Origin: Zonotrichia leucophrys gambelii
Lineage: Eukaryota > Chordata > Aves > Passeriformes > Passerellidae
Reading direction: 5' to 3'
NCBI RefSeq assembly: GCF_028769735.1
Contig: NC_088174.1
Span: 1,509,501 to 1,573,500 of the forward strand
Length of the DNA: 64,000 nt
Shown here: one piece after another, positions 1 to 13,008 of the stretch
Numbering within the stretch: the stretch's first letter is position 1
Layout: every line of letters starts with the position of its first letter
The notes under the pieces: generated by a model
Seen by the model: the letters and a program-made list of their open reading frames with translations, nothing else
The model's database searches: none
What the model was told of the DNA's origin: nothing
Program-made: the position numbers and the translations under genes

Positions 1-953
1 ACACAGGCAGGAGGAGCAGGCAGTGCATGAAACCAGGCTGTCATCGGTGCGAGGCTTCTGCCGAGATGTGGTGATCAGGGGCTGACATCTGCATAGATTT
101 TCAGTCTCCTCTGGTCCAGGGGAGATGGATTTCTGTTCCAATGCCCAGCAGCAGATCGATCCAAGCTCCTGGATACTGAGAGTTTTGCAGAATTGTCAAA
201 AAGTCTTTCCTAAGGAATTAGAAGTGCACCCAGGCATGGAGCAGAGGAGCTAAACCTCCCAAACCTGCAGGCTGGGAACAAATTTGCTTAAGACTAACGG
301 GCTGCCTTAGAACTAGAAATGTTCAGCCAGGAGAAGCCTGGCTTCTTCAGTGCACACCCAGAGCCTGGGAAGTGTGTTCCCAGGCATTAACAGGAGGCAG
401 ACTGTAGATTTATGGAATTCAGGGAGCACTGGTCCTGCTGCCCCCAGCACCCCTCTGCAGGGCTGGGTGCTGCTGAGCCATGTGCTGAGGCCAGCCCCGA
501 TGTCCCTGTCAGCCCAGTGCCATTTGCAGATTGTCACCGTGGCCCCAGCTGCCACAAAGCCCATTTTCCCAGCTGATTTGAAGCTCAGTACGAGCCTGTG
601 TCTGGTCCCCAGAGCCCAGGTTTGGCTGGAGGTTGTTGGCAGCGTGTGCTCCGTGCTTCTCCCTTTGCTGTCTCCCTCCCTGGCTTCCCTGTCCCCTGCT
701 CCCTCCTGCACTGTGGTAGAGTTGTGTGCTTTGCCCCAGAAAGCAGTGCTGCTTTAATCTCTGATTTCCAGCAGCTGCCAGGCTGTCCCTGTCCCTCCTC
801 CCCACACATGTCAGGGCACACACATGTGTACATACGTGTGCAGGCAGTGCTGCACCTCCCTGTGGGTCACTCTGGACATGGCCAGGGAAACCTATGCATT
901 AAAACACATGTGCATATGTTTTCCTTCCCAGATATATTTTGGAAAATATGAGT

Positions 954-977
954 CAGCAGCAGCAGCAGCAGCAGCAG
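954..977 (+). repeat. CAG trinucleotide microsatellite (8 units)
   Basis: Eight uninterrupted CAG units lie in non-coding sequence. The overlapping short frame reading poly-Ala or poly-Gln shows no other protein character. Confidence 0.9.
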
Positions 978-3844
978 GCAAGAACATATTACATAATCTC
1001 TGGGAGCCAAGAAAACCTCGCAGTGTATTAGGAGCGAGGCTTTCTGCAAGCAGCAGCTTTCACCATCATTTTGGGGCCACGCATTGGCCTGGGCCCCTCA
1101 GTCGGTGGCCTCATTTCCATCATATCCTCTTGTGTGCAGTGCAGGGAAGCAGTCCCGGCAGCCTTGGGTTTTGTTATATTTTTAAACCCCCCAGTACTGG
1201 TAGAATCTCAGGGCTGTGCTGTTGGTAACGACTTCTCTCTTGTTCCTTAACATGTTCTCCTGCACAGAGTCTGTGATTTTCCTTTTTGGTTCCCCCCACT
1301 CCCCACCTCCTGCTGTTTTCTCTCAAATCGCAGCACTGAGAGAAATGGCACATGAGTGCAGCTGGAAATAGCTGCTGCCCCCTCCGCCTCCCCTCTGCTC
1401 ACGGCCACCCACCTCCTCCACCTACTCCCAAATGGGAGAGTGAAGTCAAGAGCCACTTTTAGCCCCGGGCTGCTGCTCCTCGGCTCTCCCCCTCTCCTCG
1501 CCGTGCGTGCCCTGCCCACACAGCATTCAGAAGGGCTTCATCACCGTTTTAGGGCTCCTGCAGCTGGATGAGTGCTTGTCTGGTCCCATTGGGATCTGTG
1601 CTGGAGCATCAGGGATCACAGGGATGCGCAGTTTGCTCCGTGCTGGCCGGGCGGGGAGGGGGGAGCAGCAGGAATTATGGACACGCAGAGGAGCACAAAC
1701 AAAAATCCAAGGGAGTCAGACAGCAGGGATGCCAGGGGTTTGAATCCTGAGCACTCTTGTGAGCGTTGGCGGGGCAGGGATGGGAGCAGGAGGCACGGAG
1801 CCCTGCACGGCGGGCGGGTGCTCTCAGCTCTCCATGGTGCTGCAGCTCTGCTCCTCCATCTCCAATGCCAGCCTTAATTCCAGGCTGCTCATGGAATCCC
1901 TGTGTCCTGCAGGACGCCTGGAAAGCCTAGGAGGGGAATGGGCGTTAGCAGAGTGAAAGCAAAGGAAGGAAAGGCCTTGTTTGTTTTTAATTTGCCCGAT
2001 AAAAGCGAAAGGTTTTGAGCAGCTTTGATCTCTGAGGGCAGTGCAAATGCTTTCGCAGTGGCTGAGCCCGTGGGTGCCTTTCAAGCACAGAGAAAGCTCA
2101 GTTGTGGTTTTCCAATATCAAAGCCTTCCCAAGGAGGCTGAAATTGCCCCGCTGGCTGAGAGCAGGAGTGCAGGCAGCTCCGTGCCCTGCCTGGGACAGT
2201 GTCTGAGCTGCAGAGCACACTGAGAGAGACACAACAATTGGTGGTGACAGGATAACGTGTTTATCCAGAGCACTCTGTCTTCACCTCCATTAGCTCTCGA
2301 GTTTCTGGTGTTTGGAGACAAGAGAATTTAAATCTATCTTTTTAAATCCAGAAATCTCTGTTACAACTAGAAATTCTAATGAGCTCAGCAGAGGGGATGG
2401 GCTTTTCTGTTCACCATCCATCAGGGCTCTCCATTATTTATTGAAAAGCCTGGTTTGAGCTGTGTCTGCCCAGTGTTTGGAGCACCTAGGAATGATGGGG
2501 CCCTCCAAGGGCTGGGGTCTAGGGGAACTGCCCCCCATTCCCCACCTCTTGCTGCCAGGGTGATGCTGCAGGGGCCGTTTCATCTTTCTACAGCTTTGTT
2601 TCTCTTTCTGTAAAATGTACAGAAGGAAATTGCCCTTTCCTGTTCTAGGGTTTGGCAAGTGAGGATGAGAAGCGCTGTGTTGGAGGCAGGTGGGATTGGA
2701 GCAGATGGATGAAAAATGCCTCTCACCCTCTGGGCTTTGCGGGGGCCCCTGGCAGAGCAGAGCTCCCACCCAGGAGCTCCCTGCTTTCATTTAAAGCAGC
2801 ATCTTGAATTCCACCCGAGATCCCAACAGTGATGTCAGCAGGGCTCCACCAAAGATTCATTTGGCCTCAGATATTTTGCATATGCAGCGTCAGAGCTCAG
2901 CCTTCTGTTTTTGCAGCTAGAGAAGAGCTCTGCACCTCTTTAGAGCCTTCAATAATAATACACTTGCTCTCTGTTATTAATTCATCTAAATGAGGCTTTT
3001 TTGTTTCTCTAAGCCTTTTGTGGTATTTCTGTGCTGTCGAGAAATTAATCTGCATTAAGTAAAAATACCTCAGTAAAACCAGGAGCTTTGGAGTAGCTGT
3101 TGAGCGTCTTGTGGCCTAAGCTCTGGGGCAGAACCACCCAGGGTATCCACAATTCCCACCCCAAAGCCTGCAAAAAGAGCCAGGAGGGGCTCATGGGGCA
3201 CAAAGGAATGGCACAAAAGGCACCCAAGGCAGCCCAGCCATGCTCTGGATGTGCTGTCTCTGACTGAGTGGCATGAGCTCACATCTTAATTCCCAAATCT
3301 TTCCTTTTTGAGCTTCTGTGTTTGGCCATCCTCTCCCCAAAAGGAGGATTGTTCCCTGGGGCACGTTCCCTCCTGTTCTGTCAGGACAGGCAGGACATGT
3401 CTGTAGTGATTTTCTCAGCTGGTCAGGGAAGATTTCTGCTCCTCTTTGAACAGGTCTCCCACAGCTGGAAACATCTCCCCATCGCTGCAGTGGGTTTTGC
3501 TGCCCTTTTTGCCTCTCTGTTTCTCCTGCAGACAGTTTTACCTTTGCAGGGTTTTTCCAACTCAGGTTGAAATTCAAACAATAATAATACTTGACATTCT
3601 TCATCCTGGCATCTTAAAAATCTTTTCTGAAGTTTTAAAGCCTTTAAAGCCTTTGTGCTGTATAAATACTTGAGTACTTCTTCTATTTTTAAATGAAAAT
3701 GGTGCCTGAAAACCCTCAAAAGTCAAATGAAGATCAAAGGCTTGGGAATACCAGCAGCTCTCTGTATTATTCACAGCAGCTCCAGACTGAGGTTGTGTTG
3801 GCAAAGTGCAAAGGGACTGCCGTGCTCATAGTGATGCAATAGTG

Positions 3845-4085
3845 GAATTATGGAATTGTTTGGGTTGGAAGGACTTTAAAGCTCATCTCATTCCACCCCT
3901 GCCATGGGCAGGGACACCTCCTGCTATCCCAGGTTGTTCCTAGTCCCATCCAGGGAGCAGTTCCAGGGATCCAGGGGCAGCCACAGCTTCCCTGGGCACC
4001 CTGTGCCAGGGCCTGCCCACCCTCACAGGGAAGGATGTAGGATTTTTCCTCAATATCCCCTCTAAACCTGCTCTCTCTCATTGGT
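3845..4085 (-). mobile_element. CR1 LINE 3' fragment
   Basis: The + strand reads the reverse complement of the avian CR1 3' end: GAATTATGGAATTG, then TTTGGGTTGGAAGGACTTTAAA, and further on CCTGGGCACCCTGTGCC and CCTCAATATCCCCTCTAAAC. Like most CR1 copies it is a 5'-truncated stub with no open reverse transcriptase. Confidence 0.85.
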
Positions 4086-5830
4086 CTCCAGTTAATCTGT
4101 CCCAGCTACTCTGTGAAACTCAGGAGAGCTGGGCTTGGTGTCTGACATTGCTGCTGCTGCTGCCTGGATGGAAATCCCACATTCTGTCATCTTGTTTGAA
4201 AATAAGAGAAAATTAGAGAAAACCAGAAAGGGGCTCTGCACCTCGTCCATCCCCGTGCAGGAATGGCCAGCACAGGGCTGGAGCAGGGATAGTGGTGGCT
4301 CTGTCCTTTTCAGGGGAGCTGAGCTGCCTTTACAAGGATTTCAGCAAAGTAAATCTCTTTTCCTGCAGCCCAGCCTTCCTCACCGTTTTCCTCCCTCCCT
4401 GTGGCTTCTGAGCAGGAATCAGGACAATAGATGGAAATTGATGTCCTGGAGGCATGTGACAAGGGGATCCTGAGGGCTCAGGGCAGCTCACAGAAGAATT
4501 GCCTCTGATAAATGCTCAGAGGTTTCTGTGGGTTTGCTCAGCAGCTGCAGTCGGGGCTCACAGTGGGGATTTTTACCACTGCCCAGGGAATTGTTCCAGG
4601 GCTGTGTGAGCCACCACCAGCAGCGTCCTTGCTGGAATAAAAGGTAAAAATGGATGCAGAGCAATTTGGCCAGAAGAAGAGTGGAAAGAAAAAAAAAAAA
4701 AGTTAAGATCCAAGGAGTGGCTGTTGAAACGCAAAAGGATCTAGAAAGCAAAGATGCAAAAATAAAATCAGAATCGGAAATGAGTGATGTTTTTCCAGCA
4801 TTGTGTAACTCATTTTAATTGCAATCCATCTAGAAATCTATTTGAGGCAAGAAATCAATGCAGAATTGTAGAGCAAAGCATTGGCCTTCCAGATGTTTGC
4901 AGCTTTCTGGATTGTTTTATTTTCAGCTTCCTCCCACAGTTTGAGTTCCTCCTTCCTGGCAATGGCCAGGGAAAGATGTCCCCCTCATGTGTGGCAGGTG
5001 GGCAGTGGGGGCTGTCCTGGGGCTTTCTGCTCTGAATTTGTCTCTTGTTGTGTCTTGAGGAACAGCCTGGAGTGGTTTCGGTGCTGGGAATGGGGTTGTT
5101 GGAATGTGGAAGCCCCGGGGTTTCTGTAGGATCACCCCAGATCTCCCAGGCATGGCTGAGGGGTCATGCCAGGCTGTTTTCCTTCACAGGGAGTTTCCCT
5201 GGGCAGGAATTCTGTGTGAGTGGTGGAGCTGGGGCCATGCTGTGCTCTTCTCTCTGATCAGCTCCTTTAAATCCATGGGATGAGGTGGTGTAGCACAGGC
5301 ATGGCAGCTGCCTCATCATCTGGAAGTTCCTTTCACTGAATGGATTTTCCCAGCTTAAGAGACTGGTGAAAGTCCATCAGTGCTCAAGGCTTCTGGTAAT
5401 CCAGCAGAATTAAGTCCTGACTTTCACAGATGTCATCCATGTCATTCCCAGCAGTCTCCTGAAAGGCCAACATGACATTTCTCCTGGATTTGGTGCCATT
5501 TGTGAGGGAGGTTTTACCTTGTTTCTGGTCCATCCTCAGCATTGGGGGCTGCTGAGGGTGCCTTGCTTTAATCCAGTTTTGGCAAGGGCCTTGTGGAGGC
5601 TGCCCAGAGATGGGTGTGGGCAGAGCTGGGGCTGCAGAAGGATCCCTGTGCTCCTGGAGGGAGGGAGGCTGTGCTGCCATGGCCTTTGGAGTGTCCCTTT
5701 GTCCCACCTGGAGATGGAGTCAGGCGGTGGGGCAAGGACAGAGCTCCCCAGGTGTGGAGAGCCTGGTTTAAGCATGGCTTAAAGAAAGAGGCCATGAAGG
5801 TACTCAGCTGAGGGAAATACAGAAGCCTGC

Positions 5831-6206
5831 TGTAAAAGCAGCCTTTCCCAGGCTTGATCCTGTAAATAATTAAGGTTCTCAGCCACCTTTTATATAAACA
5901 ACAAGATTCTCAGACCGTTCTGTCCTTGGCTACTACTGGGAACAGACGGCCAGTCTGGGAATAGATAGGAAGGTTTTGAGAACCTTTAATATTATGGTGT
6001 GGACACTGATCTTGGTTTCAGTAAACTAACTTCAGGTATTGTAAACAAAAGGAGGAGCTGAAGTTTTCTCTACAGCCTGTCAGGAGCTCAGATTTTGCAA
6101 TATGCATGAACTTAATTAACACGGTTATAAAAAAGTGATTGATTGAGTGAATAAACGGAGTCAGATGCGAAAAATCAACAAAGGTGGTCGCTCCCTCACT
6201 TCAACA
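5831..6206 (+). mobile_element. Probable solo LTR of an endogenous retrovirus
   Basis: The segment starts TGTAAAAGCAGCC and ends CTTCAACA, that is TG...CA termini. Near its 3' end it has a TATA-like TTATAAAAAAG (about 6125) and AATAAA (about 6150), as in a U3-R-U5 layout. No clear target-site duplication is visible and the left edge is uncertain. There is no internal retroviral coding sequence. Confidence 0.5.
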
Positions 6207-7182
6207 CCCAGGAGGCAGCCAGGCCCCTCAGAGATCCCACAGCAGCCTCACAGCCAGGTGAGGCTCTGAGACAGCAATCCAGGGAGCAGCTGAGCTTCCT
6301 GACAGCCAGACACTCACATTCCCCTCAGAATGGCCCAAACCCAGTGGGCTCCAGGTAGGGAATTCACCTTCACCTCCCTCCTGGCTTCCAAGTGTGTCCC
6401 CCTCACCGTGTCACTCTCACTGCAGGGTCTTAAATGTGTTTGTGTTTAGAATACTGGCTTGGAGCAGCAGAGAGAAATGGGAACAGAGTTTGCAGCAGGT
6501 TAGGATGAGTCTGAGGGATGAATCTGATGAGATTGCATGCAAAGGAACCATCCTCAGTCTGGGAAAGAGGCAGGGAAAGAGAATATTCAGGCTTTTCCAA
6601 ATTGAGAGAGTGCAGCTGGAAGAGGGGAAGGATACAAGGCAGGAGGTAAAACTAAGAATAGAGGAGTGTGTTATAAAGGGAAATCTGGGGCTGGAGGTCA
6701 GGACAAATTAGAACATGCAGAAAATGTACTCCACTAGGCCATGGATTTGTACTTCTGGAAAATAACTGAAGTATCTTCACGTGGGGCAGTTCTCATGGGA
6801 TTAGAGAAAATATCAGAACAGGTTCTCAGAGAGACACTCTTCCTTTGGCCTGTGAGCAGAACAGAGGATTCAAATCTGGTTTTTGGAGCCCAGAGCCCCT
6901 TGAATTCCGAGAGGCACAGCTTTTCCTGCAGACATCTCTGGCAGCACAGCTTCATGGAGGGGCAGCACCAGCAGGATGTGCTCAAAATAGAGTTTATTCT
7001 GATGGTAATTGTGAAGAGGGGCAGCAAATTTCCCCAGGAGTAGAAGGGTTCTGGAAATGGGCCCTGGGTGATCTCAGGCAGGGGAAGGCAGTGTTTTATT
7101 GTTATTACCTGGACTGGATCCAAGCCTTTAATGGATGGGAGGATTTGCCAGTTTGGCTGTGCTGGAAAGCTGGGCAGTGGAG

Positions 7183-7461
7183 CCATCCATGGATCCATGG
7201 ATCCATCATCCATCCATCCATCCATCCATCCATCCATCCATCCATCCATCCATCCATCCATCCATCCATCATCCATCCATCCATCCATCCATCCATCCAT
7301 CCATCCATCCATCCATCCATCCATCCATCCATCCATCCATCCATCCATCCATCCATCCATCCATCCATCCATCCATCCATCATCCATCCATCCATCATCA
7401 TCCATCCATCCATCCATCCATCCATCCATCCATCCATCCATCCATCCATCCATCCATCCAT

Positions 7462-7495
<34 letters not shown>

Positions 7496-7777
7496 GTCCA
7501 TCCATCCATCCATCCATCCATCATCCATCCATCCATTCATCCATCCATCATCCATCCATCCATCATCCATCCATGTATCATCCATCCATCCATCCATCCA
7601 TCATCCATCATCTCCATCTATCCATCATCCATCCATCCATCATCCATCTATCCATCATCCATCCATCCATCATCCATCCATCATCCATCCGTCCATCCAT
7701 CCATCCATCCATCATCCATCCATCCATCCATCCATCATCCATCCCTCCATCCATCCCTCCCTCCCTCCATCCATCCT
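7183..7777 (+). repeat. (ATCC)n tetranucleotide array, about 600 bp
   Basis: Long pure ATCC runs are broken by occasional CATC, CGTC and TATC variants. The array is more degenerate towards its right end (7560-7777) than its left. The open frames on both strands (HPSI repeats, MDGW repeats) are products of the 12-nt periodicity and not genes. Confidence 0.97.
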
Positions 7778-10700
7778 GGCTGCAGTGTCCCATGTCCCAG
7801 CAGTGTTTGGGGACCTGCTGGACTGGAAGCTCAGGGTTTGCTTTGGTGGTGGTTTGGTGCAGACCATGGTCAGAGGTGCCAGGAGGTGCACATAAGTTTT
7901 GGGTTTGGCACTGGTCCTAGACAAGGAGACACAAGTAAGTGAGATCCTGCAAATGAGTGTTTGGATTATTGCTTTTGAGAAGATGGATGGAGGTGGGTTG
8001 GCTGCAGGAGCAGGATTTATCTTGGCAGTTCAGCAGCCTGCCCCAAGCCTTGCTGGTGTTGTGGTGTGGCCAGAAGGGCTCTGGATTTATGGATGACCTT
8101 AGGAAGCACAGGCAGTGCTGGGGGAGCTGGGGTGCTGCAGAGACAAGGCCACAGAGCCTTATCTGTGTCCAGCAGCTTCAAGGTCTGATTTTTAAAATGC
8201 CTCATGTATTTATTACCAAGAGCACTGGGTGCTTCTTCTAACATAAAATAGGCCTTAATTTGTAGATAATTCTGCTGCATCCTGTGCTACTTATCCAGAG
8301 CCTCTCCCCACCTGGTGTTGGTGCATAAATGCAGAACAGATTTTTCCCCCCATTTTCTCTCCCTGCAGTAGCTCCAGCCATTTTAAATCTGTGAGCTGGA
8401 ACTCCAGGGATCTTGCTCATCCTGATGGACCTAAAAGTGGAGCACACAGGGGACATTCTGGGAGTTTGGCCATGAGCCCAAGACCTTTAAAATCATGAAC
8501 CAGATTCTTGGTTAGCTAAATTTCATAGCTTTCCAATGTGTTTGGAAGTCACAAGATTTTTTCAGCTATCGGGTTTTAATTTTTTTTAAATTAAAAATTA
8601 AAATTAACAGACCCACACTGTCCTGCATTGACATAAGATACAAATAATTTAAACCACTCCACTTCCAGGAGAATCCTTTTGAAATAAAAGTAAATATGTA
8701 ACCAGTTTGTGGAGACAAACATAAAGGTTTAGTTTCTTTAGAGTCTGTATTAATGAATATGGCCAGGCATTTGTAAGTTGCTTTCTACACACACTCACTA
8801 CCCATCCACCCCAAGAAAAGGCAATTTTTACTACCTGATATATTTATAAGCTAAGAATATAAAAATTCTATAGGCTGTTACATGTTGCAAACACACAAAG
8901 TGTGAGCACAACATTGATTTGTGCTGATTTGCATTGATTGCAAATTTGATTTGCAGCCCCACACATCAGAAATGACCTGCCCAGGTGCTGGGGGATCCCA
9001 GGGCAGTAAAGGTGACCCTCTGGGCATGCAGGGAGTGTGGAGCTCCAGAGACCCAAATCAGAGGGTTTGGGCACCTGGGCTCTCAGGTGGCTCCTTTGGG
9101 CAGGGATGCTGCACATCCAGACAGAGCTGGCTGCTCCCAGATTCCCAGGGAGATGCTCACATCCACTCTGACTCACATCCATGGCATTTCATTGTTGGGT
9201 TGAAGACTGTCTAAAAATTCCCTGGCATTTCTCCAGAGAGAGTGCCAGCAGCCCTTAAACTCAACTCATTTCCTTCCCATCAAAGCACAGAGCTCATCAA
9301 TAGCAATCTCAGCTCCAGCAGGGAACTCGGAGGTGGGTGGGATTTGCCACCCTCCACAGCCTGGTGGTAAATAGGTCATTACCAACACAACAGCAGGAAT
9401 AAAGCACAGAGGGGCAATTTGGAGACAGAGAAATGATGGTCCTTTCCCTTTGGTAGCAGGTATTTTTGCTGGTGCCAGCAGAATGATTTAGGGAATTTTT
9501 GCTGATTACTTTATGGAATCAATGAACAGCATCTTATTGTAGGTTTGTGTCTGGGGATTGACAAATGCTCAGGTGCTTTTTTACCTCTCTGCTTGCTTTT
9601 ATTAACTAATGGGAGCTTAAAAGACAAGGTGAGGCCCAGGAGCTCCCTGCGGACTGGAGCTCTTACCAGCTCATTGGAGCCTTTTCCCAGCAAGTTGCTC
9701 TCAGAGCCCTTTTTTTCCAGCAGGAATGTCACATATGATAGAGGGACTCAAAGGGGCCAGTTTTACCTTTAAAGTCTAGGTTTAATTTTTTTTTCTGTTC
9801 AAAAAAATGTGTTTCGACAGTTTGTCACATCGGCTCAGCCTGCCACGTCGTGGGCAGTGAAGTGTTAGGAAGGAAGAGCAGAAAGTATTTTGATGAAGGA
9901 TCAAGTCAACTCACTAATGTTTTTTGAACATCTCCTGTGTTGACCTTGGTCCACACAGACACCCCCCTCACTCCTGCAGCTCTCCTGGCTCTGGGAGAGC
10001 TTCTGGAGGTTCTGAGGGAATTGCCAGGCAGGGGCTGGGGAGATGGCAGCAAAAGTTCTTGCAGGAGGTCTGTGCTTTGCAGCAGAGGCATTTGCCAGCT
10101 TCTCCTGAAGCCTCCATCCTGTGTTTATTTTGGAGCTGAGGAGGAGGGAAGGAGGGAGGGAGGCATCATCATCCTTTTGGTAGCTATGGAGAGTGGGGAG
10201 GGCAAAGTCTGTGGAGCACAAGAGCCCCCAGATCTCCACGCTCAGCTTCCAGAAAAACCCAGCCCAGTCCCTCCTGTTGGGCTTGTTTTTATCACCAGAC
10301 AAACATTTAATTATTTTACCTTCATGCTGCTGCTGAATCAACTGAGAGAACTACAGAAGATAATGCACTTCTATTTTTATATCTTACACTAATGAAGCTC
10401 AGGCTGGAATTTTCCCCTGCACGATTGGCTGGAACAGGGGAGGAAAAATTCCGAGGGAGAGGAGGAGGGAGCGAGACACTCAGCATTTAGCAGCGAGCAT
10501 GGCTGTGGTTGGAGCAAACCTGCAGCGCTCCAAACAGCCCTGAAAGTGAGGAGAGCAGCATTTCATCCTCTGCAAGGATCACAGAGGCTGTTTCTCTGTG
10601 GTGAGGGATGGATGGAGGCAGTGATATTCCAGGACTGTGCTGCTGGCTCTGCTTTCTTGGCAGGCTGAGCACCAGGGCTGGGCTGCCCCCAGCCCCCAGC

Positions 10701-12297
10701 GTGGGCTCACTTGCTCCCTGCAAAACATCCCCTGGGACTTGGCAGGAGCTGAGTGCTCCATCAAAAGTTCATTAATATGTTGAGCTGGAGCCACACGGCT
10801 GCTGGGAGCACCAGCACTGGGACAGGGTGGAGCAGGCTACATCTGAGAGTGAAAAATGTGACGGGATGTAACACTGGTGGGAGGCAGGTGCTTAGGGCTG
10901 GCCTGTGGTGACACCTTAATCTGAGGGGGCACGATGGCAGTGATGGCCCCTGAGCTGGATGGGTGTCTGGAGAGCTCAGCTTACCCAGAGCTGCTGCTTG
11001 CAGTTCAGCATCTCAGCATCAAGATGAAAATCCGGCCTAAAGTCTCCATATCTGATAAGAATTTCAGTGCCAGGCAGCAGAGATTTGGCCTCCCTGCTGG
11101 GAGTCAGCCTGGCAGGATTTGGATTGAGCTCTGCTGGGATCAGCTGTGGCATCTGGGGCTGTGTGGAGCAGCCCCTGTGAGCTCCTTTCCGAGGTGAGAA
11201 ACTGCTCCTCAACTGCTCAAGGCTCCTCAGAGAGTCAAATGAAAGGATTTGACATTTTCTTTCATAAAAAAAAGAGAGGGAGTAATCAAGGCACAGTCGT
11301 GCATGGGTTTGTTAATTTGCTGAACCGCAGAGCTGTCAGTCAATGGGAAATGAGACATTGGGTTTTATTTGGGAAACCTGAGGGGCGAAAGTCAAGTAGA
11401 AATCCCAAAGAAACAGCATTTACAGAGGTTTTCCAGCATTGATTTGAGCTGACCTGAAGGTCACGGTTCCTGAGCATTCTTGTGTGCATTTTGGGGGTGG
11501 TAATATTCAATATCCGCACCCTGGAGAAAGAAGCTGCAATATTTCAATACCTGACTGGGTGTGTCACAGGTCAAACTTCCTTTAAAGGGGACAAAGAGAC
11601 TGTGATCCAGTGAGGAAAACTAGGAATGTGCTTGGAGAGTCACCCTCAGACCCCAGAAGGTCCCTGTAGAAATTTGTCCTCTTGAACAGTGCCCAAATGT
11701 GGAATGGTGCTTTATAGTGTCCATAAAAAGAGCTATTAATGAAATTAATCTGGGAGGGAAGGGCAGCACGGGAAGAAAGATTAAATTTTACAGCTTGGGC
11801 ATTGAGTAGATGAAAAGTGTAAATGCACTGGTGGTGCCTGGAAAGGCCCTGTTTGACCCCAGGGAATGTCCCAGCTTCAGTCCAGCTGGACAGGACCAGC
11901 AGCACCATCCCTGCCACAGCTCCTGTCCCTCCCTGTGTGCAGATCCTGGTCAAGGATCCTTGTCAGTGGAGCTGCCTTCAGCCCAGGGATTGCCTGTGGT
12001 GTCACCAGCAGATTGGTGGCACAGCCTTGGGCAGGGCTTCAGGCTGCCAGGGAAGAGCAGCGTGGCCATGAGGGCAGCAGGAGGGAGAAAACAATAAATC
12101 ACCTTAGTCCATTCATGGGAAATAGGAACCTCCATGGAGGAGGTTTAGGGAAACTCTACAGCTCAGGAAAGTGGCACCATGATTCCCTGGGATCCTGAGG
12201 TCCATCATCTGATGCTCTTCAGCTTGAAGGGTCCCATGATAGGTGATTTCAGATTTGTAGGAGAAGTTTTATCTCAAAAATACAAAAAGAGCTTCAG

Positions 12298-12520
12298 GCA
12301 TTGGGAACATTGTTGCCCAGAAAAGCTGTGGCTGCCCCTGGATCCCTGCAGGTGTCCAAGGCCAGGTTGGACCACCTTGGGATGGTTTAAAGTGTCCCTG
12401 CCCATGGCTTGAGGAAGATGAAAATTAAAGTCCCTTCCAAGCCAAACCATGCAATCCTCCTTCCTTTGGTGACACAGACAGACCAGCTGGGTGCTGCCAC
12501 ACCATTCCATGATTCTGTGA
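12298..12520 (+). mobile_element. CR1 LINE 3' fragment
   Basis: It reads GGCTGCCCCTGGATCCCTG, CCAAGGCCAGGTTGGACCACC, AAAGTCCCTTCCAAGCCAAACCAT and ends ATTCCATGATTCTGTGA, the CR1 3' octamer tail. About 40 bp of unrelated sequence lies between CAAACCAT and the final ATTCCATGATTCTGTG. Confidence 0.85.
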
Positions 12521-12540
12521 GGAGGAAAGCTGGGAAAACT

Positions 12541-13008
12541 AAATGGCACCAGGTTAGCATGGGAACCAGCTCCTGTGCACTGGGAAAATGGAACCAGGTT
12601 AGCATGGGAACCAACTCCTGGGCATTGGGAAAGGTAAATGGGAACCAGGTTAACATGGGAACCAACTCCTGGGCACTGGGAAATGTAAATGGCACCAGGT
12701 TAGCATGGGAACCAACTCCTGTGCACTGGGAAAAGCAAATGGAACCAGATTAGCTTGGGAACCAACTCCTGAGCATCAGGTTAGCATGGGAACCAAGTCC
12801 TGGGCACTGGGAAAAATGGCACCAGGTTAGCATGGGAACCAACTCCTGGGCACTGGGGAAAATGGCACCAGGTTATTAACATGGGAACCAACTCCTGGGC
12901 ACTGGGAAAAGCAAATGGAACCAGATTAGCTTGGGAACCAAGTCCTGGGCACTGGGAAATGTAAATGGCACCAGGTTAGCATGGTAACCAGCTCCTGGGC
13001 ACTGGGAG
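12541..13008 (+). repeat. Minisatellite, units of roughly 34-50 bp, about 10 copies
   Basis: The units repeat ACCAGGTTAGCATGGGAACC, then AACTCCTGGGCACTGGGAAA, with a variable AAATGG or GTAAATGG spacer. It starts about 20 bp after the tail of a CR1 fragment. Unit length varies because the A-rich spacer varies and one unit lacks the GGGCACTGGGAA part. Confidence 0.93.

Noticed and set aside
6734..7942. Long open frames on both strands (up to 365 aa, HPSI and MDGW repeats)
   Set aside because: They are produced by the ATCC tetranucleotide array, whose 12-nt period leaves every frame open. There is no protein-like flanking sequence.
8574..8610. AT-rich near-palindrome of T and A runs
   Set aside because: Low-complexity sequence; the pairing is expected from composition.
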